DNA of 64,000 nucleotides from assembly GCF_030283205.1 (NCBI RefSeq), contig NZ_JASNWF010000015.1:218424-282423 (forward strand). The letters are read 5' to 3'. Made by a program: the position numbers and the translations under genes. This document shows positions 45,092-53,920 of the stretch, in pieces. The stretch's first letter is position 1. Every line of letters begins with the position of its first letter. Source of the DNA: Actinomadura opuntiae. Lineage in GTDB: Bacteria > Actinomycetota > Actinomycetes > Streptosporangiales > Streptosporangiaceae. The notes beneath the pieces are model-generated. The model worked only from the letters and a program-made list of their open reading frames with translations, did no database searches and was not told the origin of the DNA.

Positions 45092-45410
45092 CCATCGCGC
45101 CCGCGGCCGCGGCACTGTAAGATCATTTGAAATTTAAACCGGCATCGCGGCGACCGCGCGCGGCGCGCCATTCCCGCCGCCCTCTCCGCCCGTCCCGCGA
45201 CCGCACCCCCGGCGCCCTTCGACCACCCGGTCATACAACGAAAGTCGTAGCCGGGCGTGCGACTCGGCGCTCAATCGCGCCATGAGACGCCCGTGTTGTC
45301 GCGAAAGTCGTGGTCCCCTGTTTTACTCGTCCCTGCCAAGGCGAGCATGCACCAACGGCCTGCCCCGGTCGGAGGGCTCCGGAAGGTTCCACAAGAACAG
45401 GGGGCTGTCA
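45092..45410 (+). promoter_or_regulatory. Promoter region of the StrR-type regulator
   Basis: Holds an unusually AT-rich patch (45117-45140, around TTTGAAATTTAAA) and two copies of CGAAAGTCGT at 45239-45248 and 45302-45311, 63 bp apart (six helical turns). The spacing suggests binding of one protein at two sites. No canonical StrR half-sites (GTTCRA/TYGAAC) were found by eye. Confidence 0.4.
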
Positions 45411-46421
45411 GTGAGCGTCATATCCGTCAGTTCGTTGCCCGCGGACGGAGCCGGAGGGAAGCCCGTACTGCGCGAGGTCCGCGACACCGGCACCGTCGAG
45501 ATGCCGATCGTCGATCTGCTGCCGGCGAATTCACCCCGGCTGACCGAGGACGACGACCATATCCAGGTCCTGTCGGAAACCGATACCGAACTGCCGCCAA
45601 TTCTGGTGCATCGTAACACCCTGCAGGTGATCGACGGAATGCACCGGCTGCGCGCAGCGCAGCGCCGCGGCGACACCGCCATCGCGGTCCGCTACTTCGA
45701 CGGCGACGAGCGCGAGGCCTTCGTCCAGGCCGTCCGGCTCAACAGCGAGCACGGCCTTCCCCTCACGCTGGCCGACCGCAAGAACGCCGCCCTGCGGATC
45801 ATGAACTACCACCCGGAATGGTCCGACCGCGCCATCGCCGCGCTCGTCGGCATCTCCGACAAGACCGTCGGCGCGATCCGCCGCCGCGAGGGCGACAACC
45901 TCCCCCGGCCCACCGCCCGCATCGGCCGCGACAACGAGAGCCACCCGCTCAACTCCCGGCAGGGGCGGCTGCGCGCCAGCGAGATCTTCCAGCAGAACCC
46001 CCACGCCACCACCCGCGAGGTCGCCAAGCTCGCGCAGATCTCCGCCACCACCGCCAAGGACGTCCGCAACCGGCTCCTGCGCGGCGAGGACCCCGTCCCG
46101 CCCAAGCAGCGCGGCGCCGCCGCGCCGTCGGCTCCCGCGGCTCCCCGCACTCCCGCCGGCGCCACCCCGCCCACCCGGCGGCCGCCGGCCGTCGCGCTCA
46201 GCCGTCTGCGCACCGACCCGTCCCTGCGCTTCTCCGAGACCGGGCGCACGCTCCTTCGGTGGCTGGAGGCCCTCGGCAACCAGCCCGACGAATGGCTCGC
46301 CGTCGCCCAGAGCGTTCCCGCCCACTGCGCTCCCGCCATCGTCGAGATGGCCCGCCAGCGCGCCGAGGACTGGCACAACTTCGCCAGCGCACTCGACCAG
46401 CGCATCCGGGCCATCTCGTAA
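45411..46421 (+). CDS. StrR-type pathway-specific regulator (ParB-fold)
   Basis: 336 residues from GTG 45411 with GGGGG upstream. The N-terminal ParB/sulfiredoxin-like part contains PILVHRNTLQVIDGMHRLRA and YFDGDEREAFVQAVRLNSEH; the HTH part contains LTLADRKNAALRIMNYHPEW and SDRAIAALVGISDKTVGAIR. This is the arrangement of StrR, Bbr and Tei15-type activators of antibiotic clusters rather than of chromosomal ParB. A Pro/Ala-rich linker and a C-terminal helical domain follow. It probably activates the NRPS cluster; mbtH follows 56 bp downstream. Confidence 0.9.
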   Translation: MSVISVSSLPADGAGGKPVLREVRDTGTVEMPIVDLLPANSPRLTEDDDHIQVLSETDTELPPILVHRNTLQVIDGMHRLRAAQRRGDTAIAVRYFDGDEREAFVQAVRLNSEHGLPLTLADRKNAALRIMNYHPEWSDRAIAALVGISDKTVGAIRRREGDNLPRPTARIGRDNESHPLNSRQGRLRASEIFQQNPHATTREVAKLAQISATTAKDVRNRLLRGEDPVPPKQRGAAAPSAPAAPRTPAGATPPTRRPPAVALSRLRTDPSLRFSETGRTLLRWLEALGNQPDEWLAVAQSVPAHCAPAIVEMARQRAEDWHNFASALDQRIRAIS

Positions 46422-46477
46422 GGGCGGGCCGGTGTTTCCCATCCACCGATTCCCCCACGACGAAACCGAGGGACGAC

Positions 46478-46711
46478 ATGAGCACAAACCCATTCGACGA
46501 TGAGGACGGCCGCTTCTTCGTACTCGTCAACGACGAAGAGCAGTACTCCCTCTGGCCGTCCTTCGCCGAGGTCCCGAGCGGATGGCGAGTGGTGTTCGGC
46601 GAGGACGGCCGCGCGGAATGCCTCGACTACGTCGAGCGGACGTGGACCGACATGCGGCCCAAGAGCCTGCGCCTGGCCATGGCGGCGGACGGCGACGACT
46701 CGGCCTCCTGA
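46478..46711 (+). CDS. mbtH: MbtH-like protein
   Basis: 77 residues from ATG 46478 (GAGGGACGAC upstream). The family signature is complete: NPFDDEDGRFFVLVNDEEQY, SLWPSFAEVPSGWRVVFGED, LDYVERTWTDMRPKSL, with the conserved Trp residues. MbtH proteins bind and activate adenylation domains of NRPSs. It follows the StrR-type gene and is convergent with the exporter genes. Confidence 0.96.
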   Translation: MSTNPFDDEDGRFFVLVNDEEQYSLWPSFAEVPSGWRVVFGEDGRAECLDYVERTWTDMRPKSLRLAMAADGDDSAS

Positions 46712-46735
46712 TAAGGCGCGTCAGAAGAACGCACG

Positions 46736-46778
46736 AACGGCGATGCGGCGACCTTTTCCAGGTCGCCGCATCGCCGTT
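46736..46778. terminator. Bidirectional terminator between mbtH and drrB
   Basis: A perfect 19-bp stem: AACGGCGATGCGGCGACCT (46736-46754), loop TTTCC, and its complement (46760-46778). It separates two convergent genes and is strong in both directions. Confidence 0.85.
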
Positions 46779-46797
46779 TCGTTGCGAGAGCCGCGCG

Positions 46798-47569
46798 CTA
46801 CCGGGCCGTCTTCTTGCTGAAGACCGACCTCGACCAGACGTAGCCGACCACGGTGATTCCCGCGCACCAGGCGACGGAGATCCAGCCGTGGTCGCCGACC
46901 CTGCCGTCCATCATCAGCGCACGCAGCGCCTCGATCACCTGAGTCATCGGCTGGTTGTCGGTGAACGACCGCAGCCAGCCCGGCATGCCGGACATCGGGG
47001 CGAACGCGCCGCTGAGGAACGGCAGCATCGAGATGAGCGAGGCCGAGCTCGCGGCGCCCGAGGTGTTGCGCGAGGCGAGCCCGATCCCGGTCGCCACCCA
47101 CGACACCGTGAACAGCAGCAGCAGGATCAGCCCGGCCGCGGCGAGCCAGTTCATCGGATCGGTGGTGGGGCGGAAGCCAAGGGCGAGCCCCATCAGGACG
47201 ACGACCACGATGCCGACACCGGTGCGGATGGTGTTGCCGATGACGTGTCCGACGAGCACGGAGCCGCGGGAGATCGCCAGGGTGCGGAACCGGTCGATGA
47301 CGCCCTCGCCCATGTCGGTGCTCACGGCGACCGCGGTGGCGCTGGCCGAGTACCCGGCGCCCATCATGATGATGCCGGGGATCAGGTAGTCGATGTACTT
47401 GATCCCGCCGGTGTCGAGCGCCCCGCCGATCCCGTAGTTCAGCAGGAGCAGCAGGATGATCGGCAGCATGATCGACATCAGCAGGGTCGAGGGGTTGCGC
47501 GCCGTGTGCCGCAGCACCCGGCCGATCATCGTCCGGGAGTCGGACAGCGCGAGGACGATGGCGCTCATC
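46798..47569 (-). CDS. drrB: ABC-2 type exporter permease (DrrB-like)
   Basis: 257 residues from ATG 47569. Six membrane segments are visible (TLLMSIMLPIILLLLLNYGI, LIPGIIMMGAGYSASATAVA, GVGIVVVVLMGLALGF, WLAAAGLILLLLFTVSWVAT, SLISMLPFLSGAFAPMSGMP, WCAGITVVGYVWSRSVF). The ATG overlaps the stop of the ATPase gene (ATGA). It forms the membrane channel of a daunorubicin-type drug exporter, likely for self-resistance to or export of the cluster product. Confidence 0.93.
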
Positions 47570-48581
47570 ACTTGGTCGCTTTCTGCGCGTCGGTCTCGTC
47601 GGCGGGCTCGTCGGGTGCTCCGTCCCCGGCCTCGTCGGCCGGTTCGGCGGCGCCGTGGTCGGTGAGGGCGAAGAAGACGTCGTCGAGGTCGGGCGAGTGA
47701 ATGGACAGGTTCGCGACCTCGACGGAGTCGTCGTCGAACTTCGCCAGCAGGCTCTTGAGGGAGGCCACGCTGCCGTCGCTGGGCACGTCGACGGAGAGCA
47801 TCTCGCGGTCGCACGGGGGGCCGCCGAGGATGCGCAGCGCCGCCTCCAGGCTCTCGGCGTCGGCGAAGGTCAGCGTCACGTGCCCGCCCGGCACCTGCTT
47901 CTTCAGCTCCTGCGGCGTGCCCTGCGCGACCAGCTTCCCGCCGTCCAGCATCGCGATCCGGTCCGCCAGCCGGTCCGCCTCCTCCAGCACCTGGGTGGTC
48001 AGGAAGACGGTGGTGCCCTCGCCGACCAGCTCCTGGACGATCTGCCACATCGTGCGGCGGCTGCGCGGGTCGAGCCCGGTCGTCGGCTCGTCCAGGAAGA
48101 TGATCTGCGGCCGCCCCATCAGGCTCATCGCCAGGTCGAGCCGGCGCCGCATGCCGCCGGAGTAGGCGGAGGCGATCTTGCCGGCGGCGTCGGCCAGGTC
48201 GAACCGCTCGAGCAGCTCGGCCGTCCGCGCGCGCCCCTCCTGCTTGCCCAGGTGCGCGAGCCGCGCCATGAGCAGCAGGTTCTCCTCGCCGGTGAGGAGC
48301 TTGTCGACCGCGGAGAACTGGCCGGTGACGCCGATGGCCGCGCGCACGGCGCGCGGCTGCTTGGCCAGGTCGTGGCCCGCGATCACGGCCCGGCCCGCGT
48401 CGGGGCCGATGAGCGTGGTGAGGATCTGCACGGTCGTGGTCTTGCCGGCTCCGTTGGGCCCGAGCAGCGAGAAGACGGTGCCGGCGGGGACCTCGAAGTC
48501 GATTCCGTCGAGCACCGTTTGCTTGCCGAACGATTTCCTGAGCCCGACCACCTCGATCGCCTTCGACGGCGCGCTGGTCAT
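47568..48581 (-). CDS. drrA: Daunorubicin-resistance type ABC transporter ATPase (DrrA-like)
   Basis: 337 residues. Walker A LLGPNGAGKTTTVQIL, Q-loop GVTGQFSAVDKLLTGEEN, signature SAYSGGMRRRLDLAMSL, Walker B IIFLDEPTTGLDPRSRRTMW and H-loop variant VFLTTQVLEEAD (Gln in place of the usual His, as is common in DrrA relatives). The C-terminal DUF4162-type tail ends in an acidic stretch. It energises the permease encoded downstream. Confidence 0.95.
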   Translation of the reverse strand: MTSAPSKAIEVVGLRKSFGKQTVLDGIDFEVPAGTVFSLLGPNGAGKTTTVQILTTLIGPDAGRAVIAGHDLAKQPRAVRAAIGVTGQFSAVDKLLTGEENLLLMARLAHLGKQEGRARTAELLERFDLADAAGKIASAYSGGMRRRLDLAMSLMGRPQIIFLDEPTTGLDPRSRRTMWQIVQELVGEGTTVFLTTQVLEEADRLADRIAMLDGGKLVAQGTPQELKKQVPGGHVTLTFADAESLEAALRILGGPPCDREMLSVDVPSDGSVASLKSLLAKFDDDSVEVANLSIHSPDLDDVFFALTDHGAAEPADEAGDGAPDEPADETDAQKATK

Positions 48582-49228
48582 ATGGTCCTCGTCTTCTGCT
48601 GGGGAGATGGCGGAGAAACCGCCGCGGCGAGCCGGAACCCGCGGTTCCCGACTCCGGCGGACCTCACCGATCCACGGTCTTCCACATTTCAGAGGGAGTG
48701 CTGGCGATACGCAAGCGGCGGTAGCGAGTCGACGTACCGCGGTTGTCGCACCGGGATGAGCCTACTCAGCTGATCGGCGCGCCACTATAGCCGCTCCGCT
48801 CACGTCGTCCTTACTGAACATGTGGGCGGCTTCGGAAGGGCGCAATGCCCATCGCAAGGGCCGGGCGGATCGGTCGCGTTGACGACTGCCGCGGGTATGC
48901 GGCCCGGTTATGATGCGGTGCGTCGCCTTGTGCCCGGCACGGCCCGCCGGGTGGTCGCATGCGGATATTCCGCAGCTGACCACCGCACCTGCGGCGCGCC
49001 GACCGCTCCCCCACCGCCGCGCTCTTGCCAGAGCGGCCGCATATCCCCATTCTGGCGCGGGGGCCGCGCTCTGCGAGTACTCGATGGTACGCGCCGCACC
49101 ACGCCGCCCGACTGCCCGCCGCGGACGGCCGCGCGCCCGTTTCCGCGGCCCGTCCTCCCCGGCGGCCGCATTCTTGACCAGGGTCCGCGCCGGCCATAGC
49201 GTGATCGAAAAAGACGGGAGTTTTGTCC
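48582..49228. other. Divergent regulatory region between drrAB and the piperazate operon
   Basis: 647 bp with no supported gene. It must hold divergent promoters for drrA and the hydroxylase operon. ACGGGAG at 49214-49220 is the ribosome site of the hydroxylase. Confidence 0.55.
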
Positions 49229-50599
49229 ATGCGAGATGACGGATCCAGGATTCACGATGTGATCGGAATAGGTTTCGGTCCGTCCAATCTCGCACTCGCG
49301 ACGGCTCTCGACGAACTCGGCTCCGAACCGGGCGGCCGCGCGATCGACGCGGCGTTCTTCGAGAAGCAGCCGGCACTGGGCTGGCACCGCGGGATGCTCC
49401 TTCCCGGGTCGAAGATGCAGGTCTCGTTCCTCAAGGACCTGGCGACCTTCCGCAATCCGGCGTCGCCTTACAGTTTCGTCGCCTACCTCCATTCGGAGGG
49501 ACGGCTGGCGGCGTTCGTGAACCGCAAGGACTTCTTTCCCAGCCGCCAGGAGTTCCACGATTACCTCGAGTGGGTCGAGGCCAGGTTCACCAAGTACGTG
49601 ACCTACAACGCCGAGGTGGTCTCGGTGAGCCCCGAGCACGGGGAGGACGGCGAGGTCGACCGCCTGCGGCTCGAGGTGCGGCAGGACGGCACGGACGCCT
49701 CGGACGGCACCCGGACCGTGCACGCGCGCAACATCGTGGTCTCGACCGGGCTGGCGGCGTGGATGCCGGACGGCATCGAGCGCGGCGACACCGTCTGGCA
49801 CAGCTCCGAGTTCATCACCCGGTTCCGGGAGTTCGACACCACCGGCGTGCGGAGCGTGGCGGTCGTGGGGGCGGGGCAGAGCGCGGCGGAGATACTCCGC
49901 TTCGTCTACGACAACCTTCCCGACGCCGAGGTGTACGCGATCCTCTCGCCGCTGGGGTTCTCCGTCGCCGACAACACCCCGCTGGCCAACCAGGTCTTCG
50001 ATCCCAGCGCGGTGGACGACTTCTTCTACTCGTCCGAGAGGTCGAAAGAGGCGGTCTGGCGCTACCACCGCAACACCAACTACTCCGTCGTGGACGACGA
50101 ACTCATCCACGACCTCCACGAGCGCATGTACCAGGACGAGCTGAACCGCCGCACGCGGCTGACGTTCCTGAACCTGAGCCGTGCGCGGTCGGCCGAGGCC
50201 GCAGGCGGCCGCACGCGCGTGGCCGTGGAGTCGCTGCGTTCGGGCGCGGTGGACCACCTGGACGTCGACCTGCTCGTGTGCGCGACGGGCTACGAGCCGA
50301 TGGACCCCACGCGCATGCTCGGCGACCTCGCCGGCCTCTGCCGCCGCGACGGGGAGGGCCGGCTGCGCGTCGACCGTGACTACCGCGTGGTGACGAGTCC
50401 GGAGATCCGCTGCGGGATCTACCTGCAGGGCGGCACGGAGCACACGCACGGGCTGTCGTCGTCGCTGCTGTCGAACATCGCGGTGCGCAGCGGCGAGATC
50501 GCGAACTCGATCGCGCAATCCTGCGCCCGTCCCCCGGCCGGGCTCGGCGGCGGCGCGATGCCGGGCCCGAACGGCCTGTCCGGCGTGAAGGCGGTCTGA
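49229..50599 (+). CDS. ktzI: L-ornithine N5-monooxygenase, KtzI-type
   Basis: About 456 residues from ATG 49229. Flavin-dependent N-hydroxylase of the SidA/PvdA/KtzI family: FAD motif GIGFGPSNLALATALDE, substrate/FAD region FFEKQPALGWHRGMLLPGSK, MQVSFLKDLATFRNP, NADPH-binding VAVVGAGQSAAEILRF, and the C-terminal ATGYE box (VCATGYEPMDP). It hydroxylates the side-chain amine of ornithine. Usually this feeds hydroxamate siderophores, but its stop overlaps the start of a KtzT-like gene, so N5-hydroxyornithine is probably an intermediate to L-piperazic acid. Confidence 0.92.
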   Translation: MRDDGSRIHDVIGIGFGPSNLALATALDELGSEPGGRAIDAAFFEKQPALGWHRGMLLPGSKMQVSFLKDLATFRNPASPYSFVAYLHSEGRLAAFVNRKDFFPSRQEFHDYLEWVEARFTKYVTYNAEVVSVSPEHGEDGEVDRLRLEVRQDGTDASDGTRTVHARNIVVSTGLAAWMPDGIERGDTVWHSSEFITRFREFDTTGVRSVAVVGAGQSAAEILRFVYDNLPDAEVYAILSPLGFSVADNTPLANQVFDPSAVDDFFYSSERSKEAVWRYHRNTNYSVVDDELIHDLHERMYQDELNRRTRLTFLNLSRARSAEAAGGRTRVAVESLRSGAVDHLDVDLLVCATGYEPMDPTRMLGDLAGLCRRDGEGRLRVDRDYRVVTSPEIRCGIYLQGGTEHTHGLSSSLLSNIAVRSGEIANSIAQSCARPPAGLGGGAMPGPNGLSGVKAV

Positions 50600-51312
50600 T
50601 GCTGGTCCCGAAGATGTACCGGCCGCGCCGCGCCGCCGACGTCATCGAGGTCGTCCGGCGCAACCCGCTGGCGCTGCTGGCCAGCAACGGTGCGCGCACG
50701 CCGTTCGCGACGCACGTCCCGGTCATCGTCGACCGGGTCGCGGCGGCGCCCGACGGCGAGCAGACGCTGGTCGGCGCGACCCTGCTCGGGCACATGAACC
50801 GCCAGAACGAGCATTGGCGGGCGCTGCGGGAGGGCGGGAACGTCCTGGTGATCTTCCAGGGGCCGCACTTCTACATCTCCCCCGTCGCCTACGAGAAGCG
50901 GCCCGCGGCGCCGACGTGGAACTTCATCACGGTGCATCTGCGCGGACGGGTGGAGCCGATCGACGCCGGCGAGCCGACGTTCGACGTCGTCACCGCGACG
51001 GTCCGGGCGCTGGAGGGCGTCGCGGGCACCGGGTGGGACATGACGGGCTCCTGCGGCTACTTCCGCGACATCCAGCCCGGGGTCGGCGCGTTCCGGGTGC
51101 ACGTCGAGTCGGCGGAGGCCATGTTCAAGCTCAGCCAGGAGCATCCGGAGGAGGTCCGCAGTTCCATCCGCGATCACCTCGCTGCGCGCGGCGCCGGGTC
51201 GAGCCGTGAGCTGGCGGAGGCCATGTGGTCGGAGGAAACGGCCGCGGGCGTCCGGGAGTCCGTGCCGGCGCCCGCCACCGCCGACCGCGCCGGCGAGCCG
51301 GGGAAAGGGTGA
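50599..51312 (+). CDS. ktzT: PaiB-fold protein, probable piperazate synthase (KtzT-like)
   Basis: 237 residues, beginning at ATG 50599 within the hydroxylase stop (TGATG). By sequence it belongs to the PaiB/FMN-binding regulator family: MLVPKMYRPRRAADVIEVVR, LLASNGARTPFATHVPVIVD, LLGHMNRQNEHW (His65), NVLVIFQGPHFYISPVAYEK and WNFITVHLRGRV. KtzT-type piperazate synthases are haem enzymes of this same family that close the N-N bond of N5-hydroxyornithine. Coupling to the hydroxylase favours that role over transcription control. The biochemical assignment is inference from context and family. Confidence 0.85.
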   Translation: MLVPKMYRPRRAADVIEVVRRNPLALLASNGARTPFATHVPVIVDRVAAAPDGEQTLVGATLLGHMNRQNEHWRALREGGNVLVIFQGPHFYISPVAYEKRPAAPTWNFITVHLRGRVEPIDAGEPTFDVVTATVRALEGVAGTGWDMTGSCGYFRDIQPGVGAFRVHVESAEAMFKLSQEHPEEVRSSIRDHLAARGAGSSRELAEAMWSEETAAGVRESVPAPATADRAGEPGKG

Positions 51313-52763
51313 TGGCCATGGACCCGCGGGCCTGGCCGGACACGCTCGGCGCCCTCGTCCGCTCGCTCCGCGACCGTGATGCGGCGGTGGTGGTCGACGA
51401 CCTGTCCCATGATCCCGTCGAGGCCGGGGGCCTGGTCGCGCACGTCGCGGCGATCTGCGCCGCACTGCGCGCCGCCGGCGTGGACGGCGGGGAGCCGATC
51501 GCGGTCCGCGTCGGTCACGACGCGCCCTCCGTGGCGGCGCTGCTCGCCGCGGCCTCCTACGGCGTCGCGGCCCCGGTCGCGGCGGACGCGCCGGACCTGC
51601 CGAGCGGCCCGTTCGGCATCCGCGCCGTGGTCACGACCGTCCCGCCTGTCGGGGATGAGGCGCCGGTGACGGTCGACGCGTCCGACCCGTCGGCGCTCCC
51701 GCCCGGTGACGCCGGGGAGGTGCCGGTTCGGGCGCCGGAGGATCCGGCGCTGCTGCTGTGCACGTCCGGCACCACCGGCGAGCCGAAATGGGTGCGGCTC
51801 TCCCAGCGCAACCTCATCGCGGCGGGGACGTTCATCAGCGAATCGCTGAAGCTCTCCCCCGGTGACCGCGGCCTGTCGACAATGCCGCTGCACCACGGGC
51901 ACGGGATCACCGCGGGCGTGCTCGCGCCGCTGCTCAGCGGCGGCGAGCTGGTCATCATCGACTCCTCGGACCTGGACTTCCTTCAGGAGGGCCTGCGCTG
52001 CGGGATCACCTGGTACTCCGCGGCACCGACCGTGCACGCGTCGCTGCTGGTCGCCAAGCGTTCGTGGCCGTCATGGTTCGCCGCGTTCCGGCCCCGCGTG
52101 ATCCGCTCGACGTCCGAGGCGCTGCCGGCCCGCGACCGCGCCCGGCTGGAGGCGGAGTTCGGCGCGCCGGTCATCGAGGCGTACGCGCTCACCGAGGTCC
52201 CCGGGCACGCCTGCACGCAGGTGCTCGGCACCGCCACCGATCCCGGCTGGATGCCGCCGCAGGACGGCCTTCAGGTCGAGACGGTCGGCGCGGACGGCCG
52301 TCCCACCGCACCCGGCGTCCCGGGACGGGTCCGGGTGCGCGGCCCGAACGTGATGCTCGGCTACCTCGGCCACGACCCGATCGGCCCGGACGGCTGGTAC
52401 CTGACCAGCGACATCGGGGCGTTCCGGCCGGACGGGGCGCTGTCGGTGCTGGGCCGCGACTCCGAGGCGATCAAGCGCGGCGGCGAGACCATCGCCCCGG
52501 CGGTGGTGGAGTCGCTGGTGGAGAAGCATCCCGACGTCGAGCGGGCGAGGGTGTGCGGGATGCCGCACGAGAGCCTCGGCGAGCAGATCTGCGTGGCGGT
52601 GATCAGCCACCGCGGCGAGCCGGACGCCGGCGACCTGCTGCGCGAGCTGCGCGCGCTGCTGCCGACGAGCATGGCGCCGTCGAAGCTGCGGGTCGTCGAG
52701 GCGTTCCCGGACAACGGCGGGAAGGTCAGGCGAAGCGACCTGCGCCCGCTGTTCGCGGAGTAG
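51312..52763 (+). CDS. AMP-dependent acyl/aryl ligase
   Basis: 483 residues; ATG 51312 overlaps the previous stop (TGATG). ANL-superfamily motifs: LLLCTSGTTGEPKWVRLSQR (P-loop), MPLHHGHGITAGVLAPLLSG, STSEALPARDRARLEAEFG, IEAYALTEVPGHACTQ (A5), WYLTSDIGAFRPDGALSVLG (A7), KRGGETIAPAVVESLVE (A8) and NGGKVRRSDL with the catalytic Lys (A10). No carrier-protein domain is fused. It could load a starter acid onto CoA or a free carrier protein, or activate a precursor. Substrate unknown. Confidence 0.88.
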   Translation: MAMDPRAWPDTLGALVRSLRDRDAAVVVDDLSHDPVEAGGLVAHVAAICAALRAAGVDGGEPIAVRVGHDAPSVAALLAAASYGVAAPVAADAPDLPSGPFGIRAVVTTVPPVGDEAPVTVDASDPSALPPGDAGEVPVRAPEDPALLLCTSGTTGEPKWVRLSQRNLIAAGTFISESLKLSPGDRGLSTMPLHHGHGITAGVLAPLLSGGELVIIDSSDLDFLQEGLRCGITWYSAAPTVHASLLVAKRSWPSWFAAFRPRVIRSTSEALPARDRARLEAEFGAPVIEAYALTEVPGHACTQVLGTATDPGWMPPQDGLQVETVGADGRPTAPGVPGRVRVRGPNVMLGYLGHDPIGPDGWYLTSDIGAFRPDGALSVLGRDSEAIKRGGETIAPAVVESLVEKHPDVERARVCGMPHESLGEQICVAVISHRGEPDAGDLLRELRALLPTSMAPSKLRVVEAFPDNGGKVRRSDLRPLFAE

Positions 52764-52766
52764 CCG

Positions 52767-53873
52767 ATGACCGGACGGGAGGCGCGGGTCGCCGCGGGGC
52801 GGCCGGACGCGGGATCGCTCGCCGAGGTCGCCCGCGACGTGCTGCGCGTGGCGAGCGGCTCGTCCAGCGTGCGCGGCCGCCGCCCGACCGTGCTGGTGTT
52901 GAGCGACGGCTCGTCGGTGCTGAGCCGCGGCGACCTCGGCGCCGAGGCGGTGCGCCCGGTGCTGGAGCGCAAGTGCCGCGTCGTCGAACGCGCCACGGGG
53001 ATGGACGCCTTCCCTCTGGCGTTCGCGCGAGCCGAGCCGGGCGAGCTCGTCCGGACACTGGAGCTGCTGCGGCCGAACTACGACGCGATCCTGATCGCCG
53101 ACGTCGCCGCGCCCCGCTGCTTCGAGCTGCAACGGCTGCTGGCGCACGGTCCGGTCGCCTGCCCGGTGCTGCACGACGACCAGCAGGGCACGGCCGTCAT
53201 GGCCGCCGCGGCGGTGCTGGTGTCGCTGGCCGGGACGGGCCGCGAGCCCGAGGAGACCTGCGCGGTCGTCGTCGGAGCGGGCGCCGCCGGGTCCGCCACG
53301 GCCCGGCTGCTGCACCACCTCGGCCTCGGCGAGCTGCGCGTGGTCGACTCGGCGGGCATCCTGCGTCCGGGCCGGTCCGGGCTGACCGCGGACAAGGCGG
53401 AGCTCGCGGCCCTGACGAACCGGCGCGGCCTCTCCGGCCCGCTCGCGGCGGCGCTGCGCGGCGCCGACCTGTGCGTCGCGCTGTCGGGCAGCCCGATCGC
53501 CGCGGACGACCTCGCCGGGATGAACGCCAAGCCGATCATCATCCCGCTGTCGTATCCGGACATCGAGGTGGGGGCCGAGGACGCGGCCGCGCTCGGCGCC
53601 ACCTACCTGCCGGCGCTGGAGAACGACCTGAGCAACAACCTGGCCACGCCGGGCCTGCTGCTGGCGGCGTGCCGGCTCGGCCTGCGGCGGCTGTCGATGC
53701 GCGACCTGCACGCGGCGGTGGACTGCCTGACGTCCCTGCCGGGGCCGCGGGCGGGCGCCGCGCCCTTTCCGCGCGTCGCTCCCGGCCCGCTCGCCGAATC
53801 GATCGCCCGCGCCATCGCCGACCAGCGCTCCGGGACCGCGCGGACGTGCGGCTGCGACGCGGCGCCCGGTTGA
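52767..53873 (+). CDS. Malic-enzyme-like oxidoreductase
   Basis: 368 residues from ATG 52767, 4 bp after the ligase stop. It aligns by eye with the malic enzyme core: VLVLSDGSSVLSRGDLGAEA with VRPVLERKC, GMDAFPLAFA, ILIADVAAPRCFELQRLL, the metal/substrate loop VLHDDQQGTAVMAAAAVLVS and the NAD(P)-binding VVVGAGAAGSATARLL. The LGLGD motif of housekeeping enzymes is changed to LSRGD, and the N-terminal region that carries the catalytic Tyr is shortened. It may be a specialised hydroxyacid dehydrogenase/decarboxylase supplying a cluster precursor, or a catalytically altered relic. Confidence 0.8.
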   Translation: MTGREARVAAGRPDAGSLAEVARDVLRVASGSSSVRGRRPTVLVLSDGSSVLSRGDLGAEAVRPVLERKCRVVERATGMDAFPLAFARAEPGELVRTLELLRPNYDAILIADVAAPRCFELQRLLAHGPVACPVLHDDQQGTAVMAAAAVLVSLAGTGREPEETCAVVVGAGAAGSATARLLHHLGLGELRVVDSAGILRPGRSGLTADKAELAALTNRRGLSGPLAAALRGADLCVALSGSPIAADDLAGMNAKPIIIPLSYPDIEVGAEDAAALGATYLPALENDLSNNLATPGLLLAACRLGLRRLSMRDLHAAVDCLTSLPGPRAGAAPFPRVAPGPLAESIARAIADQRSGTARTCGCDAAPG

Positions 53874-53920
53874 CGGGCCGTCCCGCCACCGCGTCCTTCG
53901 GGCACACCATGTGAGGGGTC

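Noticed and set aside
43530..45095. A 521-codon minus-strand frame opposite the NarL-type regulator
   Set aside because: Arg/Pro-rich shadow; the plus strand carries the receiver and LuxR motifs and a ribosome site.
45411..46421. Chromosome-partition ParB
   Set aside because: No parA or parS-like sites nearby; the sequence pattern and the cluster context match StrR-type activators.
49229..50599. Calling the cluster a hydroxamate siderophore cluster
   Set aside because: No acyl or formyl transferase, siderophore uptake gene or iron-box was seen, and the KtzT-like partner points to piperazate. The unseen part of the cluster could still change this.
50599..51312. Calling the PaiB-fold protein a transcription regulator
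   Set aside because: The overlap with an ornithine hydroxylase and the NRPS context fit a KtzT-type enzyme better; kept as an alternative only.
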